A stretch of 64,000 bases of DNA from Methanococcus voltae (GTDB lineage: Archaea; AGJL01; Methanococci; Methanococcales; Methanococcaceae): contig NZ_JAGGMO010000002.1 of assembly GCF_017875395.1 (NCBI RefSeq), positions 248,001 through 312,000 on the forward strand, read 5' to 3'. Position numbers and translations under genes: made by a program. Under the pieces are notes generated by a model. The model saw nothing but the letters and a program-made list of their open reading frames with translations. It ran no database searches and was not told where the DNA came from. Shown one piece after another: positions 19,355 through 28,920 of this stretch; the first letter of the stretch is position 1, and each line of letters begins with the position of its first letter.

Positions 19355-19594
19355 ATGGTCGAAATTGAAAAAATTCAAAAACAGGCCAATGAAATTGTTG
19401 AAAAGTTTTCAGATGTTCTTGAAAATTTTTCATTGGATGTTGAAGAAGAATATTATATTCTTGAAAATAAAAATGTTTTGAGAGAAGGAGACGAGGCAAA
19501 ACTTGACCCTTCATTCAGAGAAAACGCATTAAAAGTTGCTCCAAAGACAAAAGACGGCTCAATTGTTGTTGAAAAAAGTAAATGGAGTCAATAA
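19355..19594 (+). CDS. gatC: Aspartyl/glutamyl-tRNA amidotransferase subunit C
   Basis: 79 residues from the ATG at 19355; an in-frame GTG at 19346 is part of the GTGAT signal. It has the GatC pattern: a short helix IEKIQKQANEIVEKF and a C-terminal part with LREGDEAKLDPSFRENALKVAP, the belt that wraps around GatA and GatB. In methanogens GatCAB forms Asn-tRNA(Asn) by transamidation. gatA and gatB are not in this window. The call is by short motifs and length. Confidence 0.78.
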   Translation: MVEIEKIQKQANEIVEKFSDVLENFSLDVEEEYYILENKNVLREGDEAKLDPSFRENALKVAPKTKDGSIVVEKSKWSQ

Positions 19595-19706
19595 ATTTGT
19601 ATTTTTGAATAGATTCATTTATTTATTGAATTTAGTCAATATAAATACTAACCTTTATATTCTATAAATGTATATTAAAAAAAAGCTAAAAAAGGAGCGT
19701 GGTACT

Positions 19707-19811
19707 ATCAAAAGAAGTTCAAGAAGATGGAAAAAGAAAGGACAAATGAGATGGAAACACTACAAGAAAAGACTTAGAAGAATGAAAAAAGATAAAAGAG
19801 ATAACAAATAA
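19707..19811 (+). CDS. Small basic peptide, L41e-like ribosomal protein candidate
   Basis: A 34-codon frame of almost only Lys, Arg, Trp and polar residues (RRWKKKGQMRWKHYKKRLRR). The size and composition resemble ribosomal protein L41e (about 25 residues). A good AAAAAGGAG signal ends ten bases before an ATC at 19707, and there is no ATG, GTG or TTG in that place. Either translation starts at ATC, or at the internal ATG 19746, which has AAGGA close before it and would give a 21-residue MRWK... peptide. The frame is open upstream to an ATG at 19668, but that lies at or before the expected transcription start. The gene follows gatC by about 110 bases. Confidence 0.6.
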   Translation: MKRSSRRWKKKGQMRWKHYKKRLRRMKKDKRDNK

Positions 19812-20066
19812 TTGAGCTAATCAATTATTGCTATTTCCATTTTACCTTATTTGTTAATTTAATACATTTGATGTACGCGTATTTTTTTATGAAATTATTA
19901 TTAACAGCATTACTTATTGCATTACTTATTATAACATTATTAAAATTACTGTTTTAACGATATTTTAAAAATTTAAATAAAAAAAGTATTTTTGTAGGAT
20001 TGTATGTTATATTTTATATTTTATATTTTATATGTTATATTTTCAGAATATATTTAGATTATAATC

Positions 20067-21032
20067 TTATTCTTGACTAGGTCTTATTCCTAAAACTTCG
20101 TTTTCATTATCTTTCAACAATTTTCCGAGACTTTTACCCAATTCTATTCCTTTTTCGAAGTCATCTACGTCACAATATACAAAGCTTTCTTTAGATACTA
20201 ATACCTTTTTACCCTTTGCTTCAAAAACTAAGTCACAAGTAAGTGATAAAACATTTTCTTCAGTATCATAAACTGCCAAAGCTCCAAAAGGTGCCTGACA
20301 ACCGCCACCATATTCCTTTAAAGCGCTACGTTCAGCCAATACTTCGATGTGGGTTTTTTTATCATCCAATAATTCCACGACTTCGTTTATTTCTTTATCT
20401 GCTTTTCTTGTAGCAATTCCAATCGCACCTTGAGCGGGAGCAGGCAACATGTCTAAAACTTCATAATTGTAGTTTTCTAGGCTAACTTTTAATCTGTTTA
20501 AACCGGCTTCTGCCATTATTATTGCGTCGTACTCTTCTTCTTCCAATTTTTTCATTCTGGTTTGAACGTTACCACGTAATAATTTTACCTTTAAATTTGG
20601 GTATCTTACTTCTAAGAATGCAGCTCTTCTTATACTTGAGGTTCCCACTATAATATCATCCTGGAAAACGTTTAATTCCTTATCTTTCTTCCAAATTAAT
20701 AAATCGTTATGGCTTTCTCTTGGAGGAACTGACCTTATAATTAATTCATCGCTCCAAAGTGTAGGAACGTCCTTTAAACTGTGTACTGCAATATCAGTTT
20801 CGTTCAATAACATACTCTTATCGATTTCTTTTGTAAAGACACCAATACCCAAATCTGCGAGCTTTTTATTTTGGTCCTTATCCCCAACTGTTTTAATTTT
20901 TATGATTTCAGTACCGATATCATTATCGTTATCTTGGTTCTTGATTTCTTTTTTTAATAATTCGTTTACATAATTTGTTTGTACCATTGCTAATTTGCTT
21001 CCCCTGGTACCTATCCTAATATTTAATGTCAA
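20067..21032 (-). CDS. hemC: Hydroxymethylbilane synthase (porphobilinogen deaminase)
   Basis: 321 residues from a TTG at 21030-21032 with GGTGA five bases upstream; the longer frame to 21071 lacks its own signal. Visible motifs are NIRIGTRGSKLAMVQT, HSLKDVPT, GTSSIRRAAFLE, LRGNVQTRMKKL and the cofactor Cys in YGGGCQAPFGA, which carries the dipyrromethane. It polymerises four porphobilinogens for siroheme, cobamide and coenzyme F430 synthesis, all needed in a methanogen. Full length. Confidence 0.96.
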   Translation of the reverse strand: MTLNIRIGTRGSKLAMVQTNYVNELLKKEIKNQDNDNDIGTEIIKIKTVGDKDQNKKLADLGIGVFTKEIDKSMLLNETDIAVHSLKDVPTLWSDELIIRSVPPRESHNDLLIWKKDKELNVFQDDIIVGTSSIRRAAFLEVRYPNLKVKLLRGNVQTRMKKLEEEEYDAIIMAEAGLNRLKVSLENYNYEVLDMLPAPAQGAIGIATRKADKEINEVVELLDDKKTHIEVLAERSALKEYGGGCQAPFGALAVYDTEENVLSLTCDLVFEAKGKKVLVSKESFVYCDVDDFEKGIELGKSLGKLLKDNENEVLGIRPSQE

Positions 21033-21291
21033 TTTTTCACCATAAATTATTAAATCATAAATTAAATACATCTAGTAAATTTTAATAACTTTTAATAACT
21101 TTTAATAAATTTCAATAGATTAAATAAATATTAAATTACATTATTGAGATTATCATATAAAAAACCGGATAGTTAAAAAATTAAAATTAAAATTAAAATT
21201 AAATTATAATAAGCTTAAAGTATAATACGATTAAAAAAGTTATAATTAAAAAAAGTTATGTAAATATTTAAGTATTTATGTAATTACTTAA

Positions 21292-21942
21292 TTATTTTCT
21301 GTTCATGTGTCCTTCCCAGTCTTTTAAGAATTTTTCAATACCATTGTCGGTTAATGGGTGGTTGAATAACTTAGCTAAAACATCGAATGGGATTGTTGCA
21401 ATATCTGCACCGATTCTTGCTGATTCTAAAACGTGCATAGGGTGTCTAACTGAAGCTACGATAATCTCTGTTGCAATTCCATAGTTTGAAAATACTTCAA
21501 CGATTTCTTGGATTAATTGCATACCGTCTTGTCCGATATCATCTAATCTTCCTACAAATGGTGAAACGTATGTAGCACCTGCTTTTGCAGCTAATAAAGC
21601 TTGGTTAGCTGAGAAAACTAATGTAACGTTTGTTTTGATACCTTCTTTTGACAATGTGTTTACAGCTTTCATACCTTCTTTTGTCATAGGTATTTTAATA
21701 ACAACGTTTTCTGCAATTTTAACCAATTCTCTTGCTTCTTTAACCATTCCTTCAGCATCTAAAGCGATTACTTCAGCGCTTACTGGACCGTCTACAATAC
21801 TGCAGATTTCTGTGATAACTTCGTGGAAGTCTCTTCCTTCTTTTGCAACTAAACTTGGGTTTGTTGTAACTCCATCAACTAATCCTAAGTCATTAAATTC
21901 TTTGATTTTTTCAACGTTTGCGGTATCTAAAAAGAATTTCAT
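21292..21942 (-). CDS. tal: Transaldolase (small, FSA/TalC type)
   Basis: 216 residues with AGAGGTG before the ATG. The fold class is the short transaldolase: [24 protein letters not shown], Schiff-base Lys in [31 protein letters not shown] and [14 protein letters not shown]. It interconverts sugar phosphates, in methanococci for erythrose-4-phosphate and ribose-phosphate supply. Full length. Single gene on its transcript as far as can be seen. Confidence 0.93.
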   Translation of the reverse strand: MKFFLDTANVEKIKEFNDLGLVDGVTTNPSLVAKEGRDFHEVITEICSIVDGPVSAEVIALDAEGMVKEARELVKIAENVVIKIPMTKEGMKAVNTLSKEGIKTNVTLVFSANQALLAAKAGATYVSPFVGRLDDIGQDGMQLIQEIVEVFSNYGIATEIIVASVRHPMHVLESARIGADIATIPFDVLAKLFNHPLTDNGIEKFLKDWEGHMNRK

Positions 21943-22142
21943 AAATACACCTCTATCTTTTACGTTTGTGTTTTTTCTTTTTAACTTTGTTAAATGTTTC
22001 TTTTAACTTATTAACAATTAACTTATTAACAATTAAAATTAAATTGGTAATCTAAAAAGGATATATTTTTAAAAATATAAGATAAGATATTTTAAATTAA
22101 TATATAAATTTATGCTTAGCAATAATAATTCATATATACAAA

Positions 22143-22820
22143 CTATAAAAATATCATATTGTATTTTAATGCAAGATTTTTCGCTTTTTGCATATTCGGA
22201 TATTCAGAAAACAATTTATCAATCAATTCATCTTTTGAATTCGAATCCAATGCCATTTTAAATATAGAAATTACTTCATCGATTAATTCATCTTTTTCCG
22301 TTTGGTTATTAAGTTTATCACCTTGTAGTTTCCATTTAGGTACTTCTAAAGTCATACAAAAAGCATTTTCATTTAATAACTTTCGGTACAATGGACTAAC
22401 GGATGCTACAAGTATATTATTTGAAATATCCACTAATGGAGGCACCCCTGTTTTTTTATACCTTTGTTCATTTGTTAAATTTTCATAACTTGCCTTTTCG
22501 TAGGTATGAACTTCAATATAAAAATTCGGAGAATGTTTTTTAAACAATTCCATTATTTTTTTACCTGCATTTGTATTTAAAAAATTTTTTGAAATCGTAG
22601 ATGTGTATTTTTCGTTATAATTTTTATTTAAATGAGGAATTACGGTAATTTCTAAACTTTCCAAATTTAGTGAAGTATCATTTAAATTATATTTAATAGG
22701 CATGTAATTATTAAATTTATCAAAAATTGGCTTTAAATCATAACCTTCGTCACCATGTAATCCACCTATTATTAATTTTTGAGTAATTTGTAAATTTTGT
22801 AAATTTTGTAAATCAGTCAT
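22143..22820 (-). CDS. DUF2119 protein, carboxypeptidase-like
   Basis: 225 residues. The segments IGGLHGDEGYD near residue 18 and NFYIEVHTYE near residue 100 resemble the His-x-x-Glu and His zinc ligands of the succinylglutamate desuccinylase/M14 fold, as in the archaeal DUF2119 family. The substrate is unknown. Near the N-terminus LQNLQNLQ comes from a 9-bp DNA repeat. It starts 11 bases after mobA on the same strand, so the two form an operon. Confidence 0.65.
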   Translation of the reverse strand: MTDLQNLQNLQITQKLIIGGLHGDEGYDLKPIFDKFNNYMPIKYNLNDTSLNLESLEITVIPHLNKNYNEKYTSTISKNFLNTNAGKKIMELFKKHSPNFYIEVHTYEKASYENLTNEQRYKKTGVPPLVDISNNILVASVSPLYRKLLNENAFCMTLEVPKWKLQGDKLNNQTEKDELIDEVISIFKMALDSNSKDELIDKLFSEYPNMQKAKNLALKYNMIFL

Positions 22821-22831
22821 AATTACACGTG

Positions 22832-23479
22832 TTAAATTTTCTTCAAACTCTCGAAATCTTCAAATGTGTTTATATTTACGTAAGTTTTTTGATTTATGTC
22901 TATTTCGTGAGCATCTACATAAAGAGGATTTAAACTATCTATTAATAACCTAATAGGAGCAGATTTTCCTGATTCTTTAATTTCATTAACAATAGTTTCA
23001 AGTTTTTTAATCGAAGATATATGATACAATGAAAAAAGAGGTTCTATAAACCCATTCTTATGTTTTGGAACTATACAATCGTTTCCACCTTTTTCGGCAA
23101 GTTCCACATTGCTAATTAACTTTTTAATGGCTTTTTTTGAGATATAAGGCATATCACAAGGCAATACTAATATCCAATCTCCTTTTGAGATTTTCATACC
23201 TTCATATATTCCGATTAAGGGACCTTTTCCTTCTACAGTATCCCAAGTTATCGGCTGTTTGTATTTATTTTTAAAATAAGTCTGTTTTTCAAGTTCTTCC
23301 GTGTTATCATTCATAAATTTGGGGTTTTTAAATACTGTAACGAACGGTAAATTCATATCAACTAAGATATCGGCAACCTTTTCGATTAGATACTTATTTT
23401 CATTAGGTGTTTTCCTAAAAGACTTTTCGCCACCCATTCTTGAAGCTTTACCGCCGGATAATATAATCGCTGAAATCAT
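22832..23479 (-). CDS. mobA: MobA-like molybdenum cofactor guanylyltransferase
   Basis: 215 residues. The nucleotidyltransferase start IILSGGKASRMGGEKSF, GKGPLIGIYEGM and the metal site LPCDMPYIS are those of MobA, which joins GMP to molybdopterin for formate and formylmethanofuran dehydrogenases. FIEPLFSLYH follows as usual. The N-terminal loop is slightly longer than in E. coli. Other NTP-transferases share the fold, so the substrate is inferred. It is followed 11 bases on by the DUF2119 gene. Confidence 0.8.
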   Translation of the reverse strand: MISAIILSGGKASRMGGEKSFRKTPNENKYLIEKVADILVDMNLPFVTVFKNPKFMNDNTEELEKQTYFKNKYKQPITWDTVEGKGPLIGIYEGMKISKGDWILVLPCDMPYISKKAIKKLISNVELAEKGGNDCIVPKHKNGFIEPLFSLYHISSIKKLETIVNEIKESGKSAPIRLLIDSLNPLYVDAHEIDINQKTYVNINTFEDFESLKKI

Positions 23480-23948
23480 AACTATCTATCTTTCCAATTA
23501 TTCTTATTTTATTGTATTTTATTGTATTTTACTGCACTTTTATTCGTATTTTGATTTTTGTACTACATATGTAATTTTTTATGTCTATACATATATAGAA
23601 TACTTTCTTTATTTATATATGGCTATATCAATAGTTTTGATAACCTTAACAAAAATTTATATACCAAGAAATTGAAGTAATATTGTTTTTTAAATTAATT
23701 TAAATTAGACAGTCTAAACGATTGAATTGTCAATAATCCTATTTATCATACAAAACATATTTAAATGGGTATGATGTAATTATTAAATTATTAGTTTGTA
23801 ATTAATAAAAATATTCTAAATAGGATATAAATATGAAATATGAAATAAAATTTCATAAAATACAATAAAATGCGATATCGATGCAAAATTATTGTATGAT
23901 AACATTAAAACACAAAAAACTAAATATAGAAAAATTTGGTGATTTTTT
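23480..23948. other. Divergent intergenic region
   Basis: A 469-base spacer between mobA (minus) and the FKBP isomerase (plus), with several TATA-like tracts on both strands. A GATATAAATATG stretch near 23822 is a possible TATA box for the isomerase. No gene seen. Confidence 0.35.
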
Positions 23949-24635
23949 ATGGAAAAAGGAACCTTTGTAAAAATTTCATATGAAGGATACACCGACGGTA
24001 AATTATTCGACACAACTAACGAAGAGTTAGCAACAGAAAACGGAATTCACAACCCTAAAATGGTATATGGACCTGTTACAATACCTGCCGGTGAAGGAAT
24101 GATGTTAAAAGGTTTAGATGACCTTGTAGTTGAAATGGAAGTAGGAGAAGAAAGAGAAATTGAATTAGCTCCTGAAAACGCTTTCGGTAAAAGAGACTCA
24201 TCATTAGTTAAAATTGTACCTGCAAAAGAATTCAAGAAACACAACGTACAACCTATTCAAGGAATGTCCGTAAACTTAGACGGTAAAGTTGGTAAAATCG
24301 CAAGTGTAAACGGCGGTAGAATCTTAGTGGACTTCAACCACGAATTAGCTGGAAAAACAGTAAACTACAAAGTTAAAGTTGAAGAAGTAGTTTCAGAGCA
24401 AGAAGATATTGCAAAAGAAGTTGTAAAATTATTCATGCCACAATTAAAAGCTGATGAATTAAAAGCAAAAGTTACAAAATCAACAGTTACTGTAACACTC
24501 CCTGAAAAAGCTGCATTCATTGAAAATATTCAAATGGCTAAATTAGGAATTGCAAACGAATTAATGAAAAGATTAGATGTTGAAAAAGTTTCATTAGTAG
24601 ACACTTTTGTAAAAAGAAAAGAAGAAAAAGAATAA
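23949..24635 (+). CDS. FKBP-type peptidyl-prolyl isomerase, long SlyD-like
   Basis: 228 residues with TTGGTGATT before the ATG. Residues 1-140 are the FKBP domain with an inserted IF (insert-in-flap) chaperone domain: VKISYEGYTDGKLFDTT, GEGMMLKGLDDLVVEMEVGE, APENAFGKRD and FNHELAGKTVNYKVKVEEV. The last 75 residues (EVVKLFMPQLKADELKAKV...) are an extra domain found in archaeal long FKBPs. It catalyses proline isomerisation and has chaperone activity in the cytoplasm. No signal peptide. Confidence 0.92.
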   Translation: MEKGTFVKISYEGYTDGKLFDTTNEELATENGIHNPKMVYGPVTIPAGEGMMLKGLDDLVVEMEVGEEREIELAPENAFGKRDSSLVKIVPAKEFKKHNVQPIQGMSVNLDGKVGKIASVNGGRILVDFNHELAGKTVNYKVKVEEVVSEQEDIAKEVVKLFMPQLKADELKAKVTKSTVTVTLPEKAAFIENIQMAKLGIANELMKRLDVEKVSLVDTFVKRKEEKE

Positions 24636-24797
24636 TTGAGTTAAGTAATTTAATTTAATTATTTGTCTTATTTTTTTATTTTTATTCTTATTTTAAATAT
24701 ATTTTATATTATATCCTATTTTATTTTTTATTATTATTTTCATTATTTTAGTATATTATATTATATTATATTATATTATATTTCATTTCATTATAGT

Positions 24798-26102
24798 TTA
24801 TCCGCCATTTACCAAAGTGTACAAGTAGATTACGAGCACTACTATGGGGTAAAAGTATTTTGCCCAAGGCTTCCATAATTTAGGAATTTTTACACTTGCG
24901 CCACGTTGTATATGCTCATATGCCTTATCAATACCGATTTTACCTAGTGCGATTGCTGCAAGTAATGCACCTAAAGGACCAATAAGTACTGTCGATATGT
25001 AGATTATAAAGTCAAAATATGGCATTCCAAATAAAGTTACACCTAAAAGGGAAGGTAAACTTACTAAAAATACCGCTAAACCTAAACCTATAGCTGCTAC
25101 AGTTCTGCTAATATTTGTTTTTGACATTACCGCTTCAACACAAACCTCTAGCATGGAAACTGACGAAGTAATTCCTGCAAACAATAAAGCTAGGAAGAAC
25201 AAAATTCCAATGTATAAACCGCCCGGCATTTGTTGGAATACTTCTGGCAAGATTGCAAATATTAAAGTAGGTCCTGCTTCCGGTGCAAATCCAAATGAAA
25301 ATACAGCTGGGAAAATGATTAAACCTGCTAAAAATGCCACAAGTGTATCACCAAAAGCCGTTACAACTGCTGAAACGGGTATATCTTCTTTTTCTTTTAG
25401 ATAACTACCATAAACGACCATTGTTGTACCTAAACAGCTCAGTGAGAAGAACATCTGTGATAATGCTATCATCCAAGTTCCTGGACTAAATAGCTTTTCC
25501 ATATCGGGTAATAAGTAAAATGAAAGCCCTTCGTTAACTCCCGGTAACATTAAACTGTTTATTGTTAAGAGTATAAGCAAAACATATAACACTGGCGTCA
25601 TAAAATTATTTGCTTTCTCTATACCTCTTTTTACACCCTTAGAAACGATAAAAATCGTTATGGCTATCCCTACAAATTGCCACATTGCCATCGATGGACT
25701 AAATGCCTGAGACGCTAAAAATTGACCTGCGTCAACTGCACTTAAACCTCCAAATAGCATATTTGATAAGTACATTATCATCCAACCTATAATAAGGGAA
25801 TAAAATGCAAAAACTAAAAACATTGTAAAATTAGCTAACATTCCGAAATATGTACCAAATGGGAGTCCTGCCTTCTCGAAAGCTACCACTGGACCGCCTT
25901 TCGTCATTCTACCTAATGTCCATTCTACGGTTAACGCTACAATACCAATTGATACTAACAATATAATATAAGGAATTAAGAATGCTGCTCCACCTTCGGT
26001 TCCAACTCTCCATGGAAACATCCATATATTGCCCAAACCTACTGCTGAACCAATTGCAGTTGCAATAAATCCCCTTTTAGAATTCCAAGTTTCACGAGTC
26101 AT
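24798..26102 (-). CDS. Sodium-dependent transporter, neurotransmitter symporter (NSS) family
   Basis: 434 residues with AGAGGT before the ATG. The N-terminus WNSKRGFIATAIGSAVGLGNIWMFPW is the unwound TM1 signature of LeuT-like carriers that binds sodium and substrate. About eleven or twelve hydrophobic segments follow. Prokaryotic NSS members import amino acids with Na+. The short length (LeuT has 511) and a single transcript fit archaeal members. It is adjacent to the trp locus, which invites the guess of an aromatic amino acid carrier, but this is only context. Confidence 0.92.
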   Translation of the reverse strand: MTRETWNSKRGFIATAIGSAVGLGNIWMFPWRVGTEGGAAFLIPYIILLVSIGIVALTVEWTLGRMTKGGPVVAFEKAGLPFGTYFGMLANFTMFLVFAFYSLIIGWMIMYLSNMLFGGLSAVDAGQFLASQAFSPSMAMWQFVGIAITIFIVSKGVKRGIEKANNFMTPVLYVLLILLTINSLMLPGVNEGLSFYLLPDMEKLFSPGTWMIALSQMFFSLSCLGTTMVVYGSYLKEKEDIPVSAVVTAFGDTLVAFLAGLIIFPAVFSFGFAPEAGPTLIFAILPEVFQQMPGGLYIGILFFLALLFAGITSSVSMLEVCVEAVMSKTNISRTVAAIGLGLAVFLVSLPSLLGVTLFGMPYFDFIIYISTVLIGPLGALLAAIALGKIGIDKAYEHIQRGASVKIPKLWKPWAKYFYPIVVLVIYLYTLVNGG

Positions 26103-26309
26103 TTAAAACCTCTTTTCAATTGAAGATTATTTAAATACTATTTTAAAAAAATTAAAAATTAAAAATTATTTTCTTGATAATATATTTTAATATAGTTATA
26201 ATTTAAATGACTTTTTATATTAAATTATAAAAAACTTCATTAATTTTACATTATATTTATTTATTTTTTAAGTATTATTTATTAGTGTTTATAATTTCAT
26301 TTTAAAAGT

Positions 26310-27119
26310 TTATTTTTTTAATAAATAATCCATAATTTTTAATTCTATTTTTTCATCTAAAATATATTCTTTCAATAAAAGTGCTAAATTGTCTGATACA
26401 AGCGTACCTTCGAAGTACTCATGTGATTTATCAACTAATTCACTTTCAAACATACAATTTACAATTGTTTCACAATCGCAAATATTTGAAATGTTTTCCA
26501 TGTGCGAAGCCATGATTTCAGTATTAAATATATCCATCATATTGCCGGTCGTTAAATTCAATAACAACATTCCGTCGAGCGATTTTATTTTATCATTTAT
26601 TATTTTTATTTTTGATTCATCCAAGTTTGGAGATATCGCTAGTATTGGTTTTAAGCCGTATTTTTCACAGATATTCAATAATTCCTCGGATTCTTTATAA
26701 GGTATATCCGGGATATGAATATGCGTAAAGCCCATTTCTTTAATAGTTTTTATAAAGTTATCTAAACCTTTTACGTATGCAATATTGTAATACGTGTAAA
26801 GTACAGTTTTATTTTTCTTGCTAAAATCAATGTTTTTTAATTCATCAAACATTTTTTTGACTTCAAAACCATTTTTTAAAGCTTCTTCGCATAAATACTT
26901 CTCTGCGTCAGTTTCTGCTCCGGGGTCACTGAAAGGTATTTTTAATACAAAATTTACGTTTTTTTCGCCGGTTTCTGAATTTATTAAATTATTTAATAAT
27001 TTTGCAGATTCCTGCATATTTGGATATCCTAAAACATAAGAATAATAATATTCGCATACTTCTTTCGATTTTAATTCGGGTTTTTCTGATTCTTTTTTTG
27101 TAATTTGAATTGATTCCAT
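26310..27119 (-). CDS. trpA: TrpA-like protein lacking tryptophan synthase alpha catalytic residues
   Basis: 269 residues with GGTGAT before the ATG. The TIM-barrel alignment to TrpA is clear: IPFSDPGAETDAEK, VLYTYYNIAYVKGLDNFI, HIHIPDIPYKES and GLKPILAISPNLDE. But residues needed for indole-glycerol phosphate cleavage are changed. Glu49 of the E. coli enzyme corresponds to Val58, Asp60 to Glu69 and Tyr175 to about Leu185. The phosphate-binding GFGI and GSA segments are replaced by NCMFE and VSDN. It lies 107 bases downstream of trpB on the same strand. It may be an allosteric partner of TrpB without lyase activity, or a decaying duplicate. Confidence 0.82.
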   Translation of the reverse strand: MESIQITKKESEKPELKSKEVCEYYYSYVLGYPNMQESAKLLNNLINSETGEKNVNFVLKIPFSDPGAETDAEKYLCEEALKNGFEVKKMFDELKNIDFSKKNKTVLYTYYNIAYVKGLDNFIKTIKEMGFTHIHIPDIPYKESEELLNICEKYGLKPILAISPNLDESKIKIINDKIKSLDGMLLLNLTTGNMMDIFNTEIMASHMENISNICDCETIVNCMFESELVDKSHEYFEGTLVSDNLALLLKEYILDEKIELKIMDYLLKK

Positions 27120-27226
27120 GCTATCACCGTAATTTTAAATTAATAAATAAGTAACTAAATAAGTAAATAAATTAAAAATATGATTTAAAAGATATTAATT
27201 GATATTAATTGATATTATTTTATAAA

Positions 27227-28504
27227 TTAAATCATATCATACATTTTTAAGTGTTTTAAAGCGTTATCTAAGTCTTTATCGCCCCTACCTGATAAATTAA
27301 CAACCATTATTTCATCTTTATCCATTTCTCCGGCTACATTCATCGCATGAGCTATGGCATGTGATGACTCCATTGCTGGAATAATTCCTTCGCATTGGCA
27401 GAGTGTTTTAAACGCATTTAAAGCTTCCTTATCAGTTGCTCCAGTGTACTGAATTCTTCCAATATCGTTTAAGTGCGCATGTTCTGGACCAACTCCAGGG
27501 TAATCCAATCCTGCGGAAATACTGTATGCTTCTTCAATCTGACCGTCATCATTTTGCATGAAATATGACATCATACCGTGGAATACTCCTTTTTTGCCTT
27601 TAGTAACTGCTGCACCGTGCTCTTTTGTATCCAAACCTTTTCCTGCAGGTTCTACACCAGTCATTGTGACATCTTTATCATTTAAAAAGGCGTGGAATAA
27701 ACCTATTGCATTACTTCCACCACCAACACAAGCCACCAAATGGTCTGGTAATCTACCTTCTTGTTCCATTATTTGTTTTTTAGCTTCTTTACCAATTACA
27801 GATTGGAAATCCCTTACAATCAAAGGGAAAGGATGAGGTCCAACCACTGAACCAACCAAATAGTGCGTATCTGCAAAATTCTTAACGAATTCTTCCAAAG
27901 CCTTGTTTACGGCATCTTTTAAAACTTTTGAACCTTCATCGACAGGGGTTACTTTTGCACCCATTAATTCCATTCTTGAAACATTTGGTTGTTGTCTTTC
28001 TACGTCGATTCTACCCATAAAAACTTCTGTTTTTAAACCAAATAGTGCTCCAACCATTGCAGTACCAACACCGTGTTGACCTGCACCAGTTTCAGCAATT
28101 AATCTTTTTTTGCCCATCTTTTTAGCAAGTAATGCTTGACCTAATGTGTTATTTGTTTTGTGGGCACCACCGTGCAATAAATCCTCTCTTTTTAAGTAGA
28201 TTTTGGCACCGCCAAGTTTCTCGGTTAATTCTTTTGCATAATAAAGGGGCGTTTCCCTACCTGCATATTGCTTTAAATAATACGTAAGCTCATTTTGAAA
28301 ATCTTCATCATCCCGGTATTGGAAATACTGCTCTTCAAGTTCTTCAAGTACTGGAATCATTGTTTCAGGTACGTATTGACCACCAAAACCTCCGAATTTT
28401 CCGAATTTTCCATTTTCAGCGTCAATGTAATCTTCGAGGCTTTTTAAATTTTTTGATTGTCTTTTTTGAGTGTTTTTAGTGTTTTTAGTGTTATCATTTT
28501 TCAT
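27227..28504 (-). CDS. trpB: Tryptophan synthase beta chain
   Basis: 425 residues from the ATG at 28502-28504, five bases after GGTGA; the frame to 28528 is not used. Residues 1-30 are a polar extension. The PLP enzyme motifs are complete: [25 protein letters not shown] (the Lys binds PLP), AETGAGQHG with the catalytic Glu, [12 protein letters not shown] (phosphate cup) and [12 protein letters not shown]. This is the TrpB1 class that normally pairs with TrpA. No other trp genes lie in the window. Upstream is a 1.3-kb leader region with a Trp-Trp containing reading frame. Confidence 0.96.
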   Translation of the reverse strand: MKNDNTKNTKNTQKRQSKNLKSLEDYIDAENGKFGKFGGFGGQYVPETMIPVLEELEEQYFQYRDDEDFQNELTYYLKQYAGRETPLYYAKELTEKLGGAKIYLKREDLLHGGAHKTNNTLGQALLAKKMGKKRLIAETGAGQHGVGTAMVGALFGLKTEVFMGRIDVERQQPNVSRMELMGAKVTPVDEGSKVLKDAVNKALEEFVKNFADTHYLVGSVVGPHPFPLIVRDFQSVIGKEAKKQIMEQEGRLPDHLVACVGGGSNAIGLFHAFLNDKDVTMTGVEPAGKGLDTKEHGAAVTKGKKGVFHGMMSYFMQNDDGQIEEAYSISAGLDYPGVGPEHAHLNDIGRIQYTGATDKEALNAFKTLCQCEGIIPAMESSHAIAHAMNVAGEMDKDEIMVVNLSGRGDKDLDNALKHLKMYDMI

Positions 28505-28845
28505 AAATTCACCATTTTTAATTTTCATTTTTTTGATATTATTTTTAATTTTTAGAGATAGTTGCCATATAATTGAATATTGCGTAATAACTTGATAATT
28601 TTAATAACTTAATAATTTTGACAAGTTTATTTTGATAGATTAATAAGTTAACAATTCATCGTAGTTTAATAATTGCAAAAAAGTCGATATCATCATCTAG
28701 GTAGATTTACATCTGATTGATTATACTTCTTGATTTAATAATTCACTTATTCATTCATTTAGATATATAATACAATGAATATATACATTAAATCATAAAA
28801 TTAACATATCAGATAACTTCGATTAATAGATTATTGATATACTAT
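28505..28845. other. Spacer between trpB and the upstream leader element
   Basis: A 340-base A+T-rich stretch. On the minus strand TTATATATC near 28770 is a possible second TATA box for trpB alone. I see no TGTACA site of the kind bound by TrpY in other methanogens, and no coding frame. Confidence 0.4.
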
Positions 28846-28920
28846 TGATACTACTCAGGGACTTCTTGCACATAACCTTGCTATTACTATAGCGATAAGT
28901 AGTTAGTGCCACCACTGGAA
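28846..28920 (-). promoter_or_regulatory. Candidate structured RNA element upstream of trpB
   Basis: A patch clearly richer in G+C than its flanks. On the minus strand GCACTAAC (28909-28902) pairs with GTTA and GTGC (28876-28868, one bulged U). Inside is a 5-bp hairpin GCTAT/ATAGC (28893-28880). Alternatively ACTACT (28903-28898) pairs with AGTAGT (28855-28850); the two pairings share bases and exclude one another. Two Trp codons end at 28909, at the start of the first stem. Confidence 0.45.

Noticed and set aside
19889-19957. A 22-codon frame encoding a Leu/Ile-rich hydrophobic peptide
   Set aside because: No ribosome-binding site precedes it and simple TTA/ATT-rich DNA easily gives such frames. 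Not supported without conservation.
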